NCBI GenBank assembly: GCA_015064695.1
Contig: SVRS01000013.1
Span: 1-46,864, forward strand
Direction of reading: 5' to 3'
DNA length: 46,864 bases
Origin: Oscillospiraceae bacterium
GTDB lineage: Bacteria > Bacillota > Clostridia > Oscillospirales > CAG-272
Of this stretch, positions 26,721-35,134 are shown one piece after another. The notes under the pieces were generated by a model. That model saw only the letters and a list, made by a program, of their open reading frames with translations, made no database searches and was not told the DNA's origin. The position numbers and the translations under genes were made by a program. Position 1 is the first letter of the stretch. Every line of letters begins with the position of its first letter.

Positions 26721-27926
26721 TCACTCCAAATTTTTCACATAGGACATATAGGTCTGCACGTCAGCGGGATCGGACTCGTTGATCACGCACATACGGACTC
26801 CCAGGATATCCAGGTCATGGTAGTACACCGTAGTAATTTTGGAGGAGTAGCACAGCTTGATCCCGCCGTAATTCACCATGAAGTCGTTGATATGATCGTG
26901 GCCGTTGACAATCATCTTGACGTCGCCACGGGCGCGAAGCACCTCGTACAGACCGGAATTGAAGCCCGATGCGGCCACAGGCTCCTTCTTAACTCCCGTC
27001 CACTCCAAGCCGTCGCGATTGACCCAGGCCAAATACGTCTCTTGGAGGGGGATATGGAAGGCCATCATACCGTATACAGGCTCTCCGCCGTTGTTGGCCT
27101 TAAGCAGGTCGGAGGCCTCGATGTACCATTGGATCTGACTATGACGGATATAGTCGTAATCCGTTCCGCCGTAATCCGGGAAAATATTCGTTCCCGTAGG
27201 AAACAGCGTCGCCTTCTCATCTGCGGTAAGATAATCGCCGGAGTCAATGCCCCATACGGCAAATTTGACAACGTCGGCTGTTTCCGGAGTGGAGCCGTAA
27301 ACAGGAATGACGTAGTTGCCCACACCGGCAACCTCCGCATCCCCGGCCTTGGCCAGACAATGGTCGTAGGACTCATAGTGCGCCTGCTGCTCTTCCTTGG
27401 AGATACCAATCTCACCGTCGTGGTTGCCGTAGACGAGCATCCAATAGCGGTTGTCCCTCTCCAAAAAATCCGTGAGCGCTTTCAGCGTAATACGGAAATT
27501 GGATATGGTCTTCACGTTGGAATCCACCACGTTATCGCCGTTGAAAATGATCAGATCGGGATCCTCCTTGGCCACCATTTTCTTGAACACCTTCAGATCG
27601 GATACGTCCATTCCGCCGTTGTTCATATGCAGGTCCGACACAACCATGACGCGAAATTCACCGTTTTCGTCAAAATGCAGCTTGGTCTTGTTTGCCAGCA
27701 GCTCGTTCAGGCGAGCCTCCTCGGGGGATACGGGTGCATCGGTTTCCGCCTCTGTCCGGGATTCGGTTTCAGTCTCGGTTTCAAGAACCGTCTCCGTGGC
27801 GGTCGTATCCTCGCGGGTTAAAGGCTCGGTTTCACCGGGCTCCTTTCCTTCCTTAGTGCATCCGACGATGCCACCCAGCAGAGTCAGGCTCATGATCAGT
27901 GCCAGCATACGTTTCAGATTTTTCAT
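26721..27926 (-). CDS. calcineurin-like metallophosphoesterase lipoprotein (first of tandem pair)
   Basis: 401 aa, paralogue of the next gene. The lipobox is IVGC (Cys23); a longer Glu/Thr repeat spacer follows (ETETETESRTEAET). Motifs VSDLHM, NGDNV, YGNHDG, AFHIPL and NGHDHIND are intact. The start at 27926 has an AAAGGA RBS at 9 nt; the ATG at 27944 has none. It begins only about 28 bp after the T tract of the gdhA terminator, with no recognisable promoter between, so expression may rely on terminator read-through from gdhA. Confidence 0.9.
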   Translation of the reverse strand: MKNLKRMLALIMSLTLLGGIVGCTKEGKEPGETEPLTREDTTATETVLETETETESRTEAETDAPVSPEEARLNELLANKTKLHFDENGEFRVMVVSDLHMNNGGMDVSDLKVFKKMVAKEDPDLIIFNGDNVVDSNVKTISNFRITLKALTDFLERDNRYWMLVYGNHDGEIGISKEEQQAHYESYDHCLAKAGDAEVAGVGNYVIPVYGSTPETADVVKFAVWGIDSGDYLTADEKATLFPTGTNIFPDYGGTDYDYIRHSQIQWYIEASDLLKANNGGEPVYGMMAFHIPLQETYLAWVNRDGLEWTGVKKEPVAASGFNSGLYEVLRARGDVKMIVNGHDHINDFMVNYGGIKLCYSSKITTVYYHDLDILGVRMCVINESDPADVQTYMSYVKNLE

Positions 27927-27954
27927 TCCATGTTGTCCTTTCATTTTACTGTTG

Positions 27955-27998
27955 TGAAAAAAGCGGTCTGCAAATTTCTGAAGATTCGCAGACCGCTT
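27955..27998 (-). terminator. terminator of gdhA
   Basis: Minus-strand stem AAGCGGTCTGC / GCAGACCGCTT with a 16-nt loop, followed by a run of six T. Confidence 0.88.
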
Positions 27999-28034
27999 CG
28001 CGGTTCTAATCAGTTGAGTTACGCTTCAAAGGGA

Positions 28035-29378
28035 TCAGACCAGACCCTGGGCCAGCATAGCGTCGGCAACCTTCTCGAAGCCTGCGATGTTGGCGCCTGC
28101 GACCAGGTCACCCTCCATGCCATACTTCTTGGCGGCGGCAACCGAGTTGTTGAAGATGTCGGACATGATCTGATGGAGCTTGGCATCCACTTCCTCGGAG
28201 GTCCAGGAATAGCGCATGGAGTTCTGGCTCATCTCCAGACCCGAAACGGCAACGCCGCCTGCGTTAACAGCCTTGGAGGGAGCGATGGCCACACCGTTCT
28301 CCTTGAGGTACTCAAAGGCCTCTGCGGTGGTGGGCATATTGGAAACCTCGACGTAGAACTTCACGCCGTTAGCCACGATATTCTTGGCATCCTCGATACC
28401 AACCTCGTTCTGGGTAGCGCAGGGCATGATGACGTCAACCTTCTGCTCCCAAGGACGCTTGCCGGCAAAGAACTGAGCGCCGAACTTGTCAGCGTAGTCC
28501 TGAACCTTGTCGCGGCCGGAGGCGCGCATCTCCAGCATGTAAGCGATCTTCTCGGGGGTGTTGATACCCTCGGGATCGTAGACGTAACCGTCGGGACCGG
28601 AAATGGTCACGACCTTACCGCCCAGCTCGGTAACCTTCTGAACGGTACCCCAAGCCACGTTACCGAAGCCGGAGACGGCGAAGGTCTTGCCCTTGATGTC
28701 CTCACCCAGGTACTTGAGCATCTCGACGGTGTAGTACACAGCGCCGTAGCCGGTAGCCTCGGGACGGATGAGAGAACCGCCGTAGGCGCGGCCCTTACCG
28801 GTCAGAACGCCCTCGTAGCGGTTGACCAATCTCTTGTACTGACCGTACATATAACCGACCTCACGGGCGCCAACGCCGATATCACCGGCGGGAACGTCGG
28901 TATCGGGGCCGATATGACGGAACAGCTCGGACATGAAGGACTGGCAGAAGGCCATGATCTCACGGTCGGACTTGCCGCGGGGGTCGAAGTCGGAGCCGCC
29001 CTTACCGCCACCCATGGGAAGGCCGGTCAGGGAGTTCTTGAAGGTCTGCTCAAAGCCCAGGAACTTGATGATGGACAGGTTTACGGAAGGATGGAAGCGC
29101 AGACCGCCCTTGTAGGGACCGATAGCGCCGTTGAACTGTACGCGGTAGCCGGTGTTGACCTGAGCTTGACCCTTATCGTCTACCCACGGAACGCGGAACA
29201 TAATGACGCGCTCGGGCATGGTCATGCGCTCAAGCAGAGCTTCCTTGCGGTACTTCTCCTCGTTGGCCTCAACAACGGGGCGGAGGGAATCCAAAACCTC
29301 CTTAACGGTCTGGTGGAACTCGGGCTGGCCGGGATTCTGTGCGATCACTTTGTCAATGATCTCGTCAACGTAAGACAT
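28035..29378 (-). CDS. gdhA: glutamate dehydrogenase GdhA
   Basis: Hexameric glutamate dehydrogenase, interconverting 2-oxoglutarate plus ammonia and glutamate. It is 447 aa, small-hexamer type, with the pattern of NADP-linked assimilatory bacterial enzymes. Seen are GPYKGGLRFHPSVN, KNSLTGLPMGGGKGGSDFDP with the catalytic lysine, DVPAGDIGVG, RPEATGYG, the nucleotide-binding SGFGNVAWG, and NAGGVAVSGLEM. The start at 29378 has a TAAGGAG RBS. It has its own promoter, a structured leader and a strong terminator. Cofactor preference is family inference. Confidence 0.97.
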   Translation of the reverse strand: MSYVDEIIDKVIAQNPGQPEFHQTVKEVLDSLRPVVEANEEKYRKEALLERMTMPERVIMFRVPWVDDKGQAQVNTGYRVQFNGAIGPYKGGLRFHPSVNLSIIKFLGFEQTFKNSLTGLPMGGGKGGSDFDPRGKSDREIMAFCQSFMSELFRHIGPDTDVPAGDIGVGAREVGYMYGQYKRLVNRYEGVLTGKGRAYGGSLIRPEATGYGAVYYTVEMLKYLGEDIKGKTFAVSGFGNVAWGTVQKVTELGGKVVTISGPDGYVYDPEGINTPEKIAYMLEMRASGRDKVQDYADKFGAQFFAGKRPWEQKVDVIMPCATQNEVGIEDAKNIVANGVKFYVEVSNMPTTAEAFEYLKENGVAIAPSKAVNAGGVAVSGLEMSQNSMRYSWTSEEVDAKLHQIMSDIFNNSVAAAKKYGMEGDLVAGANIAGFEKVADAMLAQGLV

Positions 29379-29409
29379 AACTTTATCTCCTTAATATATG
29401 GAATCAGAT

Positions 29410-29447
29410 ACACCGAGGCGGTGTCCGTCGGAGTGAGGACGGATACC
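29410..29447 (-). promoter_or_regulatory. structured gdhA leader with mutually exclusive stems
   Basis: On the gdhA transcript, GGTATCCGTC (29447-29438) can pair with GACGGACACC (29429-29420) with one mismatch. The 3' part of that arm can instead form ACACCG/CGGTGT (29424-29410). There is no T tract and the RBS is not paired, so the role is unclear; no known riboswitch class is recognised. Confidence 0.35.
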
Positions 29448-29466
29448 GTCTCATCCTATGCTCCAC

Positions 29467-29495
29467 ATTATACACCATTCCTCGCAGAAATGCAA
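29467..29495 (-). promoter_or_regulatory. promoter of gdhA
   Basis: Minus-strand TTGCAT (29495-29490), 17-nt spacer, TATAAT (29472-29467). The -35 lies inside one of two TGCAAGTA repeats (29491-29498 and 29512-29519) spaced 21 bp, two helical turns, a possible activator or repressor site. Confidence 0.85.
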
Positions 29496-29659
29496 GTACT
29501 TTTTATAAATTTGCAAGTATTTTTTTTCAAATTTCATTTTTTATCGCTTTTTTTTGCGATTTAAGACTTTTTTCCTCGGTTATGAAAGTTTTCATCCCTC
29601 CCCCTCCACGAATTCTATCTCCTTTTTTCGAAAAAATCTCCGTTTTTTTCAAAATACCC

Positions 29660-29688
29660 TTGCATCCCTCCAGGCTTTGTGCTATAAT
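29660..29688 (+). promoter_or_regulatory. promoter of aroC operon
   Basis: TTGCAT (29660-29665), 17-nt spacer, TATAAT (29683-29688), about 38 bp before the aroC ATG. Confidence 0.85.
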
Positions 29689-29726
29689 ATACCCAGCTTC
29701 ATTACGCCAAGAAAAGGAGCAAACCG

Positions 29727-30848
29727 ATGGCAAATAGCTATGGAAATCATCTTACACTGCATATTTTCGGCGGCTCGCACGATGCCGAGATCGGCATGAC
29801 CCTGGAGGGCTTCCCCAAGGGAGTGCGCCTGCCCGAGGCTGAGCTGCTGGCATTCATGGCACGCCGCGCCCCCGGCCAGGGTCCCTGGGCAACGTCCAGG
29901 AAGGAGCCGGATATCCCCGTCTTTACGGCGGGCGTGACCGAGGAGATGACCGAGGACGGCAAGGTCTACGTCTCAGACGGCACTCCCATGCGGGCGGTCA
30001 TCCTCAATCAGAATCAGCGCTCGGGAGACTACGCCTCCCTGGCGGATGTTCCCCGCCCCTCCCATGCCGATTATGCGGCGAGAATGAAATTCGGGGACAC
30101 GGTGGATCTTCGCGGCGGAGGCAAGTATTCGGGACGGTTGACCGCGCCCCTGTGCATCGCCGGCGCATTCTGCCTGGCCTACCTGCGTAGCCACGGCATC
30201 GCGATCGGCGCCCACATCCTGGCCGTCGGCGCCGTGAAGGACGCTTCCTTCGACCGTTTGGATCTCTCCGCTGAAAAATTGCACGCCCCCGGTCTGCTTC
30301 CCTTTTCGGTTCTTGACCCCGAGGCGGGGGAGGCCATGCGGGGTGAGATCGAATGCGCCCGCATGGCCGCCGATTCGGTGGGAGGCTCGGTGGAGTGCGG
30401 CATCATCGGTCTTCCCGTGGGCTTGGGCGATCACCCCTTCGACGGCATGGAGGGGCGACTCTCCTCCATCCTGTTCTCGATTCCTGCCGTCAAGGCCGTG
30501 GCCTTCGGAGACGGATTCGATTTCGTCACGGGCTACGGCTCTACCCACAACGACCCCTATGGGATCACCCCCGACGGCCGTATCGTCACCACGGCCAACC
30601 ACTGCGGCGGCATCGTGGGCGGCATGGCCACCGGCATGCCCTTGATCTTTTCCTGCGCCTTCAAGCCTACCCCCTCCATCGGGGCGGCGCAAGGCTCGGT
30701 CTCCCTCTCCGCCGGAGAAAACACCACCCTCATAATCAAGGGCCGTCACGACCCCTGTATCGTCCCCCGTGCCGTCCCCGTGGTGGAGGCCGCCGCGGCG
30801 GTGGCAGTGACGGATATGCTGCTGGACGAAAGGATATACGGAGATTGA
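29727..30848 (+). CDS. aroC: chorismate synthase AroC
   Basis: Converts EPSP to chorismate with reduced FMN, the last shikimate-pathway step. It is 373 aa. Seen are the N-terminal FGGSHDAEIGMTLEGFP, RAPGQGPWATSRKEPD, a divergent RPSHADYAARMKFG, GGGKYSGRLTAPLCIAG, and the C-terminal NHCGGIVGGMATGMP and FKPTPSI. The RBS is AAAGGAG. The next gene starts one base after the stop (TGATATG), indicating an operon. Confidence 0.96.
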   Translation: MANSYGNHLTLHIFGGSHDAEIGMTLEGFPKGVRLPEAELLAFMARRAPGQGPWATSRKEPDIPVFTAGVTEEMTEDGKVYVSDGTPMRAVILNQNQRSGDYASLADVPRPSHADYAARMKFGDTVDLRGGGKYSGRLTAPLCIAGAFCLAYLRSHGIAIGAHILAVGAVKDASFDRLDLSAEKLHAPGLLPFSVLDPEAGEAMRGEIECARMAADSVGGSVECGIIGLPVGLGDHPFDGMEGRLSSILFSIPAVKAVAFGDGFDFVTGYGSTHNDPYGITPDGRIVTTANHCGGIVGGMATGMPLIFSCAFKPTPSIGAAQGSVSLSAGENTTLIIKGRHDPCIVPRAVPVVEAAAAVAVTDMLLDERIYGD

Positions 30849-30849
30849 T

Positions 30850-31794
30850 ATGAAATACTTATATACGGATTTTTCACTTTTGCAAAGCATCCCCCAAAAA
30901 TCGAAGGGCACGTTGGGGAGCGTGTATGAGGCCCTGTGTATACGCATCCTGAGTCCCATGCCCACTCCTTCCCTGCTCATCTCCCTCCGTAGGCTTTCGG
31001 CGGGCGGCTACGTCACGGTGGAGCCCTCCGACGGTATTCTGACAGCTTCCACCCCCATTTCCCTGACCGACAAGGGGCTGAAGGCCGTCACCCCCTCGTG
31101 GCTCGGCAAGCTTCTGAACCAGCCAAAGGCTATTGCCCAAAGGGAGCGGGCATTCTGCGAGCTTGACATGCCCGAAGACGATACGAACGCCGATTGGCAG
31201 GTAGAGGCAGCGGACTTTGACGCCATTCTCCGCGGGCTGTACGAGCAGCATCTGATTCCCCATTCCTTGTTTGAGATCACCCGCGAGGACGAGGGCTACG
31301 TGAAGCTGACCGTGCATCATCCCGGCGATGAGGCCGGGACGGACGAGGGAGAGGTCAGCGACGATCCCGATGTCGCCTCTCTGTGCCGATCCGCCTCTGT
31401 CACGAGTACGGAGGAGCAGATCCAAGAGGGACTCCGTGACCTCATCGATACCGCCTACCTGCTGGTCACCGAGGCCCCCCGCCCTCGCAAGATCGCCATC
31501 CACGGCGTTGACCGCAGCTTGCTGATTTCCATGGCCCAGGCGGCAGCCGAGCAGGAGGGCTACGTCCTGTTTCGCGTGACGGTTTCCCAAATTCGCTTCA
31601 ACCGCCGACGCTTTGTGGGTAAGCGGGACGGAGACCTGGACTACGCCCAATGCGGCGACCCCATCCTGACTTACGAAGCATCCGATTCTCTCCGCTTCTG
31701 CAGCCTCGGCATTCTGCCCTGCGCGGTCGTCAACCGCCATCTGCTGGACGAGCAGGATCTGGACAAGCTGTCCGTTCTGTATCGGCACCTCTGA
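30850..31794 (+). CDS. uncharacterised protein with N-terminal winged-helix-like region, in aro operon
   Basis: 314 aa, no family recognised. Residues about 10-85 look like a winged helix (LLISLRRLSAGGYVTVEP followed by PISLTDKGLKAV, typical of a wing and C-terminal strand). The rest is mixed alpha/beta, with an acidic segment near 165-180 and a strand-rich C-terminus containing FNRRRFVGKRDGDLDY. There is no signal peptide or membrane segment. It starts 1 bp after aroC (ACGGAG RBS) and is followed 84 bp later by aroQ, so it is co-transcribed with shikimate genes; a regulatory role is only a guess. Confidence 0.78.
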   Translation: MKYLYTDFSLLQSIPQKSKGTLGSVYEALCIRILSPMPTPSLLISLRRLSAGGYVTVEPSDGILTASTPISLTDKGLKAVTPSWLGKLLNQPKAIAQRERAFCELDMPEDDTNADWQVEAADFDAILRGLYEQHLIPHSLFEITREDEGYVKLTVHHPGDEAGTDEGEVSDDPDVASLCRSASVTSTEEQIQEGLRDLIDTAYLLVTEAPRPRKIAIHGVDRSLLISMAQAAAEQEGYVLFRVTVSQIRFNRRRFVGKRDGDLDYAQCGDPILTYEASDSLRFCSLGILPCAVVNRHLLDEQDLDKLSVLYRHL

Positions 31795-31878
31795 AAATTC
31801 ATTCCGGAAGCATCGGTAAAATCAATCACGAAAGGCGTTCGCACGGAAAGGCAACGCGCTGAGCAAGGAGTTACGACC

Positions 31879-32313
31879 ATGAAAATTCTCATCATCAACG
31901 GTCCCAACCTAAATATGCTGGGGCTTCGGGAGCCGGGGATCTACGGCGACCGCAATTACGCGACCTTATGTACCCTGTGTGAGCAATGGTGCGCCGAGGA
32001 GGGAATGGAATGCGAGCTGTTCCAGACCAATCACGAGGGCGCGATCGTGGATAAGATCCAGGAGGCCTACGGAAGATTCGACGGCATCGTGATCAATCCC
32101 GCCGCCTACACCCACACCAGCGTGGCCATTTTGGATGCCCTCAAGGCCGTTTCCATCCCCACAGTAGAGGTTCATATCTCCAAGGTCAGTGACCGGGAGG
32201 CCTTCCGTCAGATCTCCTACGTCAGCCTCTACGCCCTTAGAACCATCGAAGGGATGGGCTTTGAGGGATACCGCGAGGCGATCTGCGCGCTCAAAAAGCA
32301 CCTGAACAAGTAA
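31879..32313 (+). CDS. aroQ: 3-dehydroquinate dehydratase, type II
   Basis: Dodecameric type II dehydroquinase, third shikimate step. It is 144 aa. The start KILIINGPNLNMLGLREPGIYG carries the lid Arg17 and catalytic Tyr22. FDGIVINPAAYTHTS and VEVHISKV (His99) complete the active site. The RBS is AAGGAG. It ends the aroC-unknown-aroQ unit and is followed by a terminator. Confidence 0.97.
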   Translation: MKILIINGPNLNMLGLREPGIYGDRNYATLCTLCEQWCAEEGMECELFQTNHEGAIVDKIQEAYGRFDGIVINPAAYTHTSVAILDALKAVSIPTVEVHISKVSDREAFRQISYVSLYALRTIEGMGFEGYREAICALKKHLNK

Positions 32314-32320
32314 TCAAGCA

Positions 32321-32367
32321 AAGCGGAGAATCACTCCCCCCCGGGAGCGATTCTCCGCTTCTTTTGT
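32321..32367. terminator. terminator after aroQ
   Basis: 12-bp stem AAGCGGAGAATC / GATTCTCCGCTT plus an inner CTCCC/GGGAG helix, then CTTTTGTT. It is shared by the convergent GH106-like gene. Confidence 0.88.
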
Positions 32368-32406
32368 TGTGGTTCAGAGATTGCCCTTACCCGGCATCGA
32401 CCCGAA

Positions 32407-34965
32407 TCATTCTGCGCTCAGCAATTTCACAGGGCCCAAAAGTCCCGAGGGCGGGATGGCTATATGGTAGGAAAATCCGTCCCGATCCTTCCCCACCAAT
32501 GTATTTGCAACCTCCACGGTGATCCTGTTCCCGCCGACCGTAAGCAGATCTGCCACCGGGTAGACGTAGGGAGCCGTGATACGGATGCCTGCATCGCGGT
32601 TATTGACCCACACGCGGGCGGTCTGGCCTACGGTACCCAAATCAAGGGCGGCACCCTCTGGGACGGCATTCAGATCCAGGGTAAACGTATAGCGCATCTT
32701 GCCCGAAAAATGGGGGCATTCATGGGCAGAGGTGACGTTTACCAGGCTGTCGGTGGTTTTGTAGAGCTTGTAAGCGGTCAGATCCTCGGAGTCGGCCAGC
32801 TCGATGGTATAGGTGGGAGACAGGATCCGAGCCTCGAGAAGTGCGGGCCGCAGAGGCAGCTCGGCCGAAGCCTCGTCACCGAATACGAATATCTCGGATT
32901 GTCCGGGGAACAGCGAAAGGGTCACACGACCGTCGGCGGTCGCATCACGGCACAGGCTATCCTCGATGATACGGAGGCGAGCGAAGGTGCCCCGATCCGA
33001 GAGGGTAACCGTGGTGCTTACGGGAAGGTGGGACTCATTGAAGAACATATAAATATCCGTGCCGTCCCGCTTGACGTGGTAGTGGCGAAGCAGGGGAACA
33101 TTCCCCTCTACCGTGATATCCGAAAGCCCCAGCTCGCGAATACGGGCAGGAAGATCGACAACCTTGACCACCTCACCGCAGAGGCCCGCAGGACGGTCCT
33201 CACAGAGTAGAATGGGCAATCCTTCCCCGCTCAGCTTCTTCACCAGGGAAACCAGCTTAGGAGGCATGATGGGGGCGTAGGGCACCACCAGGGCACCGTA
33301 GGACTCACCGTTAACGACCATTTTCCCGTTCTGAACAATCGCTTTTTCCAGCATATCCAGGCAAATGATGTCGTAACACAAATGCTCGTCCAAAAGAGCC
33401 TTGGCAGGCACCTGCATGAGCATGGCCTCCCCGCGGCGGTTCATCCACTCCCCCTCAGCGTGATAGAGGATGGCGCAGGAGGTGATATGCTCACCGCCGT
33501 AAAGAAGGTGGGCGGCCTTGTTGGTATAGTGCATGAGGTGGGTAAACCCGTCGAGCTGGGGATCGTGGCCCTCCGCGCCGAAGTGGGGCGGACAATCGCG
33601 ATCGGGGTAATCGGGGGAGAAGGCGTGGGGAACAAAGTGATTGACACCGCGGACCAGCAGGAAATCGGAGATCCACTTCATCATGGGCGCACCCTCGGCC
33701 CAGCCGTAAGCACCGAATTCCTCACACATGGCACGGCCCTTCATCTGCGGATACTGGTGAGCCATGGAGGCCGCCAGCTGGGCCAGAACGTAGTGGAAGA
33801 AGGCGGGGTCAGCCATGCCGCCCGAGGCACAGCAATCGTGCATATAGTGGGCCATGCCGGGCATGACCTGGTGAAGGACGATGTCCATACCGCTCATATC
33901 CTGCCCCTCCAGGGAACGGAAGTAATGTCCACCGGTGCAGCCCAATCGGCCGTGGGCGTTCATGTCCTCAATGATATGACCGATGTACATGACCCCGTGG
34001 TCGCGGCACCAGTTACCGATCTGCTCGCTGAAGCACCGCCGCCACAGGCGGGTCACGGCGTTCATGTAAGCCAGACGTGTCTTATGGGCATGGTCGCTGT
34101 GATACCAAAGCTCACCCAGATAGAGCCCGGCATCCTCCCCCATCTCGGCGGTCATGAGGGAGAGCAGCTCGTCGTTCATGGGATAAGCCATGCCTGCGTC
34201 ACCCACCCGATTCTCGTACATACCGTAATCTGCCCGCCACGGACCTGCGAGGGGGTTTCCGATATTGGGCTCATCCGAGAAAAAGCCTACGAGGGTATTG
34301 CCGAAATACTCGGCGTAATGCTCGTAATGGGGCTCGTAGACCGCCTCGATCAAGACGTGAGCGGAATCCTCCCGGAGCATGTCCATGTAATCCCGGTTGG
34401 TGGAATGCTTGTAGCTCCTCGTGATAAAGAAGATACGCCAACAGCCCTCGGGGATATCCCAATAGAGGTAGCCGTCACGAACGTTCGCCGTCAGATCAAC
34501 GGGGGCAGGAACAATATCCTCGTCATAGCCCGTGCGCGGGTAGGCGAAAACCCCCTCCAGCGTATCCCCGTCGGTGGGCATATCCATCAAGAAGGCCGCA
34601 TCCGTCATGGGTCCCATCACGTCCACGTGACGCTCCACAACGGACAGGCGTCTGTGCTGAGGATATTTGGCAGCAACCAGGCCGTTGGCATAGCCCGTGG
34701 GGAAATGCTGATCGTCCAGAATCCAGACCTTCATGTCCCGCTTTTTGCATTCGGCCAGAATGATGTCCATATCCGCCCACCAGTCGGGGCCGCCAAAGCC
34801 GGGGTGAGGCCGGGACTCCACGCAAAGGGCGCGGCATCCGCTGTCATAGATGCGCTGAACCTGCGTGGGGATGCGATCGCGGTGGGTTCCGTGCTGCCAG
34901 TAAAAGGGCAAAAGGTAGTTGTCCTCGCAGTGAGAGAGAATATCTTGTAGCCGTGTCGAATTCAT
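32407..34965 (-). CDS. GH106-like (alpha-L-rhamnosidase-related) enzyme with C-terminal beta-sandwich
   Basis: 852 aa, no signal peptide, so cytoplasmic. The N-terminal LPFYWQHGTH, then RALCVESRPHPGF and KVWILDDQHFPTGYANG, and LVGFFSDEPNIG are GH106-type barrel segments, as is YIGHIIEDMNAHGRLGCTGG. The C-terminal about 150 residues form a GH2-like sugar-binding sandwich (ARVWVNNRDAGIRITAPYVYPVADLL). It is a distant paralogue of the 619-aa protein in the uronate operon, which lacks this sandwich. The start at 34965 has a GGAG RBS and a consensus promoter. It diverges from the surface GH operon and is probably co-regulated with it. The exact sugar is unknown. Confidence 0.85.
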   Translation of the reverse strand: MNSTRLQDILSHCEDNYLLPFYWQHGTHRDRIPTQVQRIYDSGCRALCVESRPHPGFGGPDWWADMDIILAECKKRDMKVWILDDQHFPTGYANGLVAAKYPQHRRLSVVERHVDVMGPMTDAAFLMDMPTDGDTLEGVFAYPRTGYDEDIVPAPVDLTANVRDGYLYWDIPEGCWRIFFITRSYKHSTNRDYMDMLREDSAHVLIEAVYEPHYEHYAEYFGNTLVGFFSDEPNIGNPLAGPWRADYGMYENRVGDAGMAYPMNDELLSLMTAEMGEDAGLYLGELWYHSDHAHKTRLAYMNAVTRLWRRCFSEQIGNWCRDHGVMYIGHIIEDMNAHGRLGCTGGHYFRSLEGQDMSGMDIVLHQVMPGMAHYMHDCCASGGMADPAFFHYVLAQLAASMAHQYPQMKGRAMCEEFGAYGWAEGAPMMKWISDFLLVRGVNHFVPHAFSPDYPDRDCPPHFGAEGHDPQLDGFTHLMHYTNKAAHLLYGGEHITSCAILYHAEGEWMNRRGEAMLMQVPAKALLDEHLCYDIICLDMLEKAIVQNGKMVVNGESYGALVVPYAPIMPPKLVSLVKKLSGEGLPILLCEDRPAGLCGEVVKVVDLPARIRELGLSDITVEGNVPLLRHYHVKRDGTDIYMFFNESHLPVSTTVTLSDRGTFARLRIIEDSLCRDATADGRVTLSLFPGQSEIFVFGDEASAELPLRPALLEARILSPTYTIELADSEDLTAYKLYKTTDSLVNVTSAHECPHFSGKMRYTFTLDLNAVPEGAALDLGTVGQTARVWVNNRDAGIRITAPYVYPVADLLTVGGNRITVEVANTLVGKDRDGFSYHIAIPPSGLLGPVKLLSAE

Positions 34966-34998
34966 AAGCCATCTCCTTTTCGTACAATCGTCATGCTT

Positions 34999-35027
34999 AT
35001 TGTATCACAACCATCCTACCGTGTCAA
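34999..35027 (-). promoter_or_regulatory. promoter of GH106-like gene
   Basis: Minus-strand TTGACA (35027-35022), 17-nt spacer, TACAAT (35004-34999). Confidence 0.88.
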
Positions 35028-35028
35028 G

Positions 35029-35047
35029 AAAATTCTCTGATAATTTT
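35029..35047. promoter_or_regulatory. candidate operator between divergent promoters
   Basis: Inverted repeat AAAATT-7-AATTTT centred between the two -35 boxes (35027 and 35058). It is placed to control both the GH106-like gene and the surface GH operon. AT-rich palindromes are frequent, so this is tentative. Confidence 0.3.
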
Positions 35048-35057
35048 GCGGTTTCTA

Positions 35058-35086
35058 TTGCATTTTCTTCATATTTCATGTATAAT
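35058..35086 (+). promoter_or_regulatory. promoter of the surface GH operon
   Basis: TTGCAT (35058-35063), 17-nt spacer, TATAAT (35081-35086). It is the only good promoter seen before the terminator at 46033, suggesting an 11-kb transcript. Confidence 0.85.
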
Positions 35087-35134
35087 ATACCCAACCAAAA
35101 TGAAAGGATGCTTTGCCAAGCAAGCGTGACCTCT

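Larger units (their letters stand above)
29379..29726. other. divergent regulatory gap gdhA / aroC
   Basis: 348 bp with no supportable gene. It contains the gdhA leader with competing hairpins (29410-29447), the gdhA promoter, two TGCAAGTA direct repeats, an extremely A/T-rich tract (29500-29580), and the aroC promoter. Confidence 0.65.

Noticed and set aside
29500..29580. Extremely AT-rich tract as a replication origin or foreign DNA
   Set aside because: It is a normal divergent promoter region with no DnaA boxes recognised.
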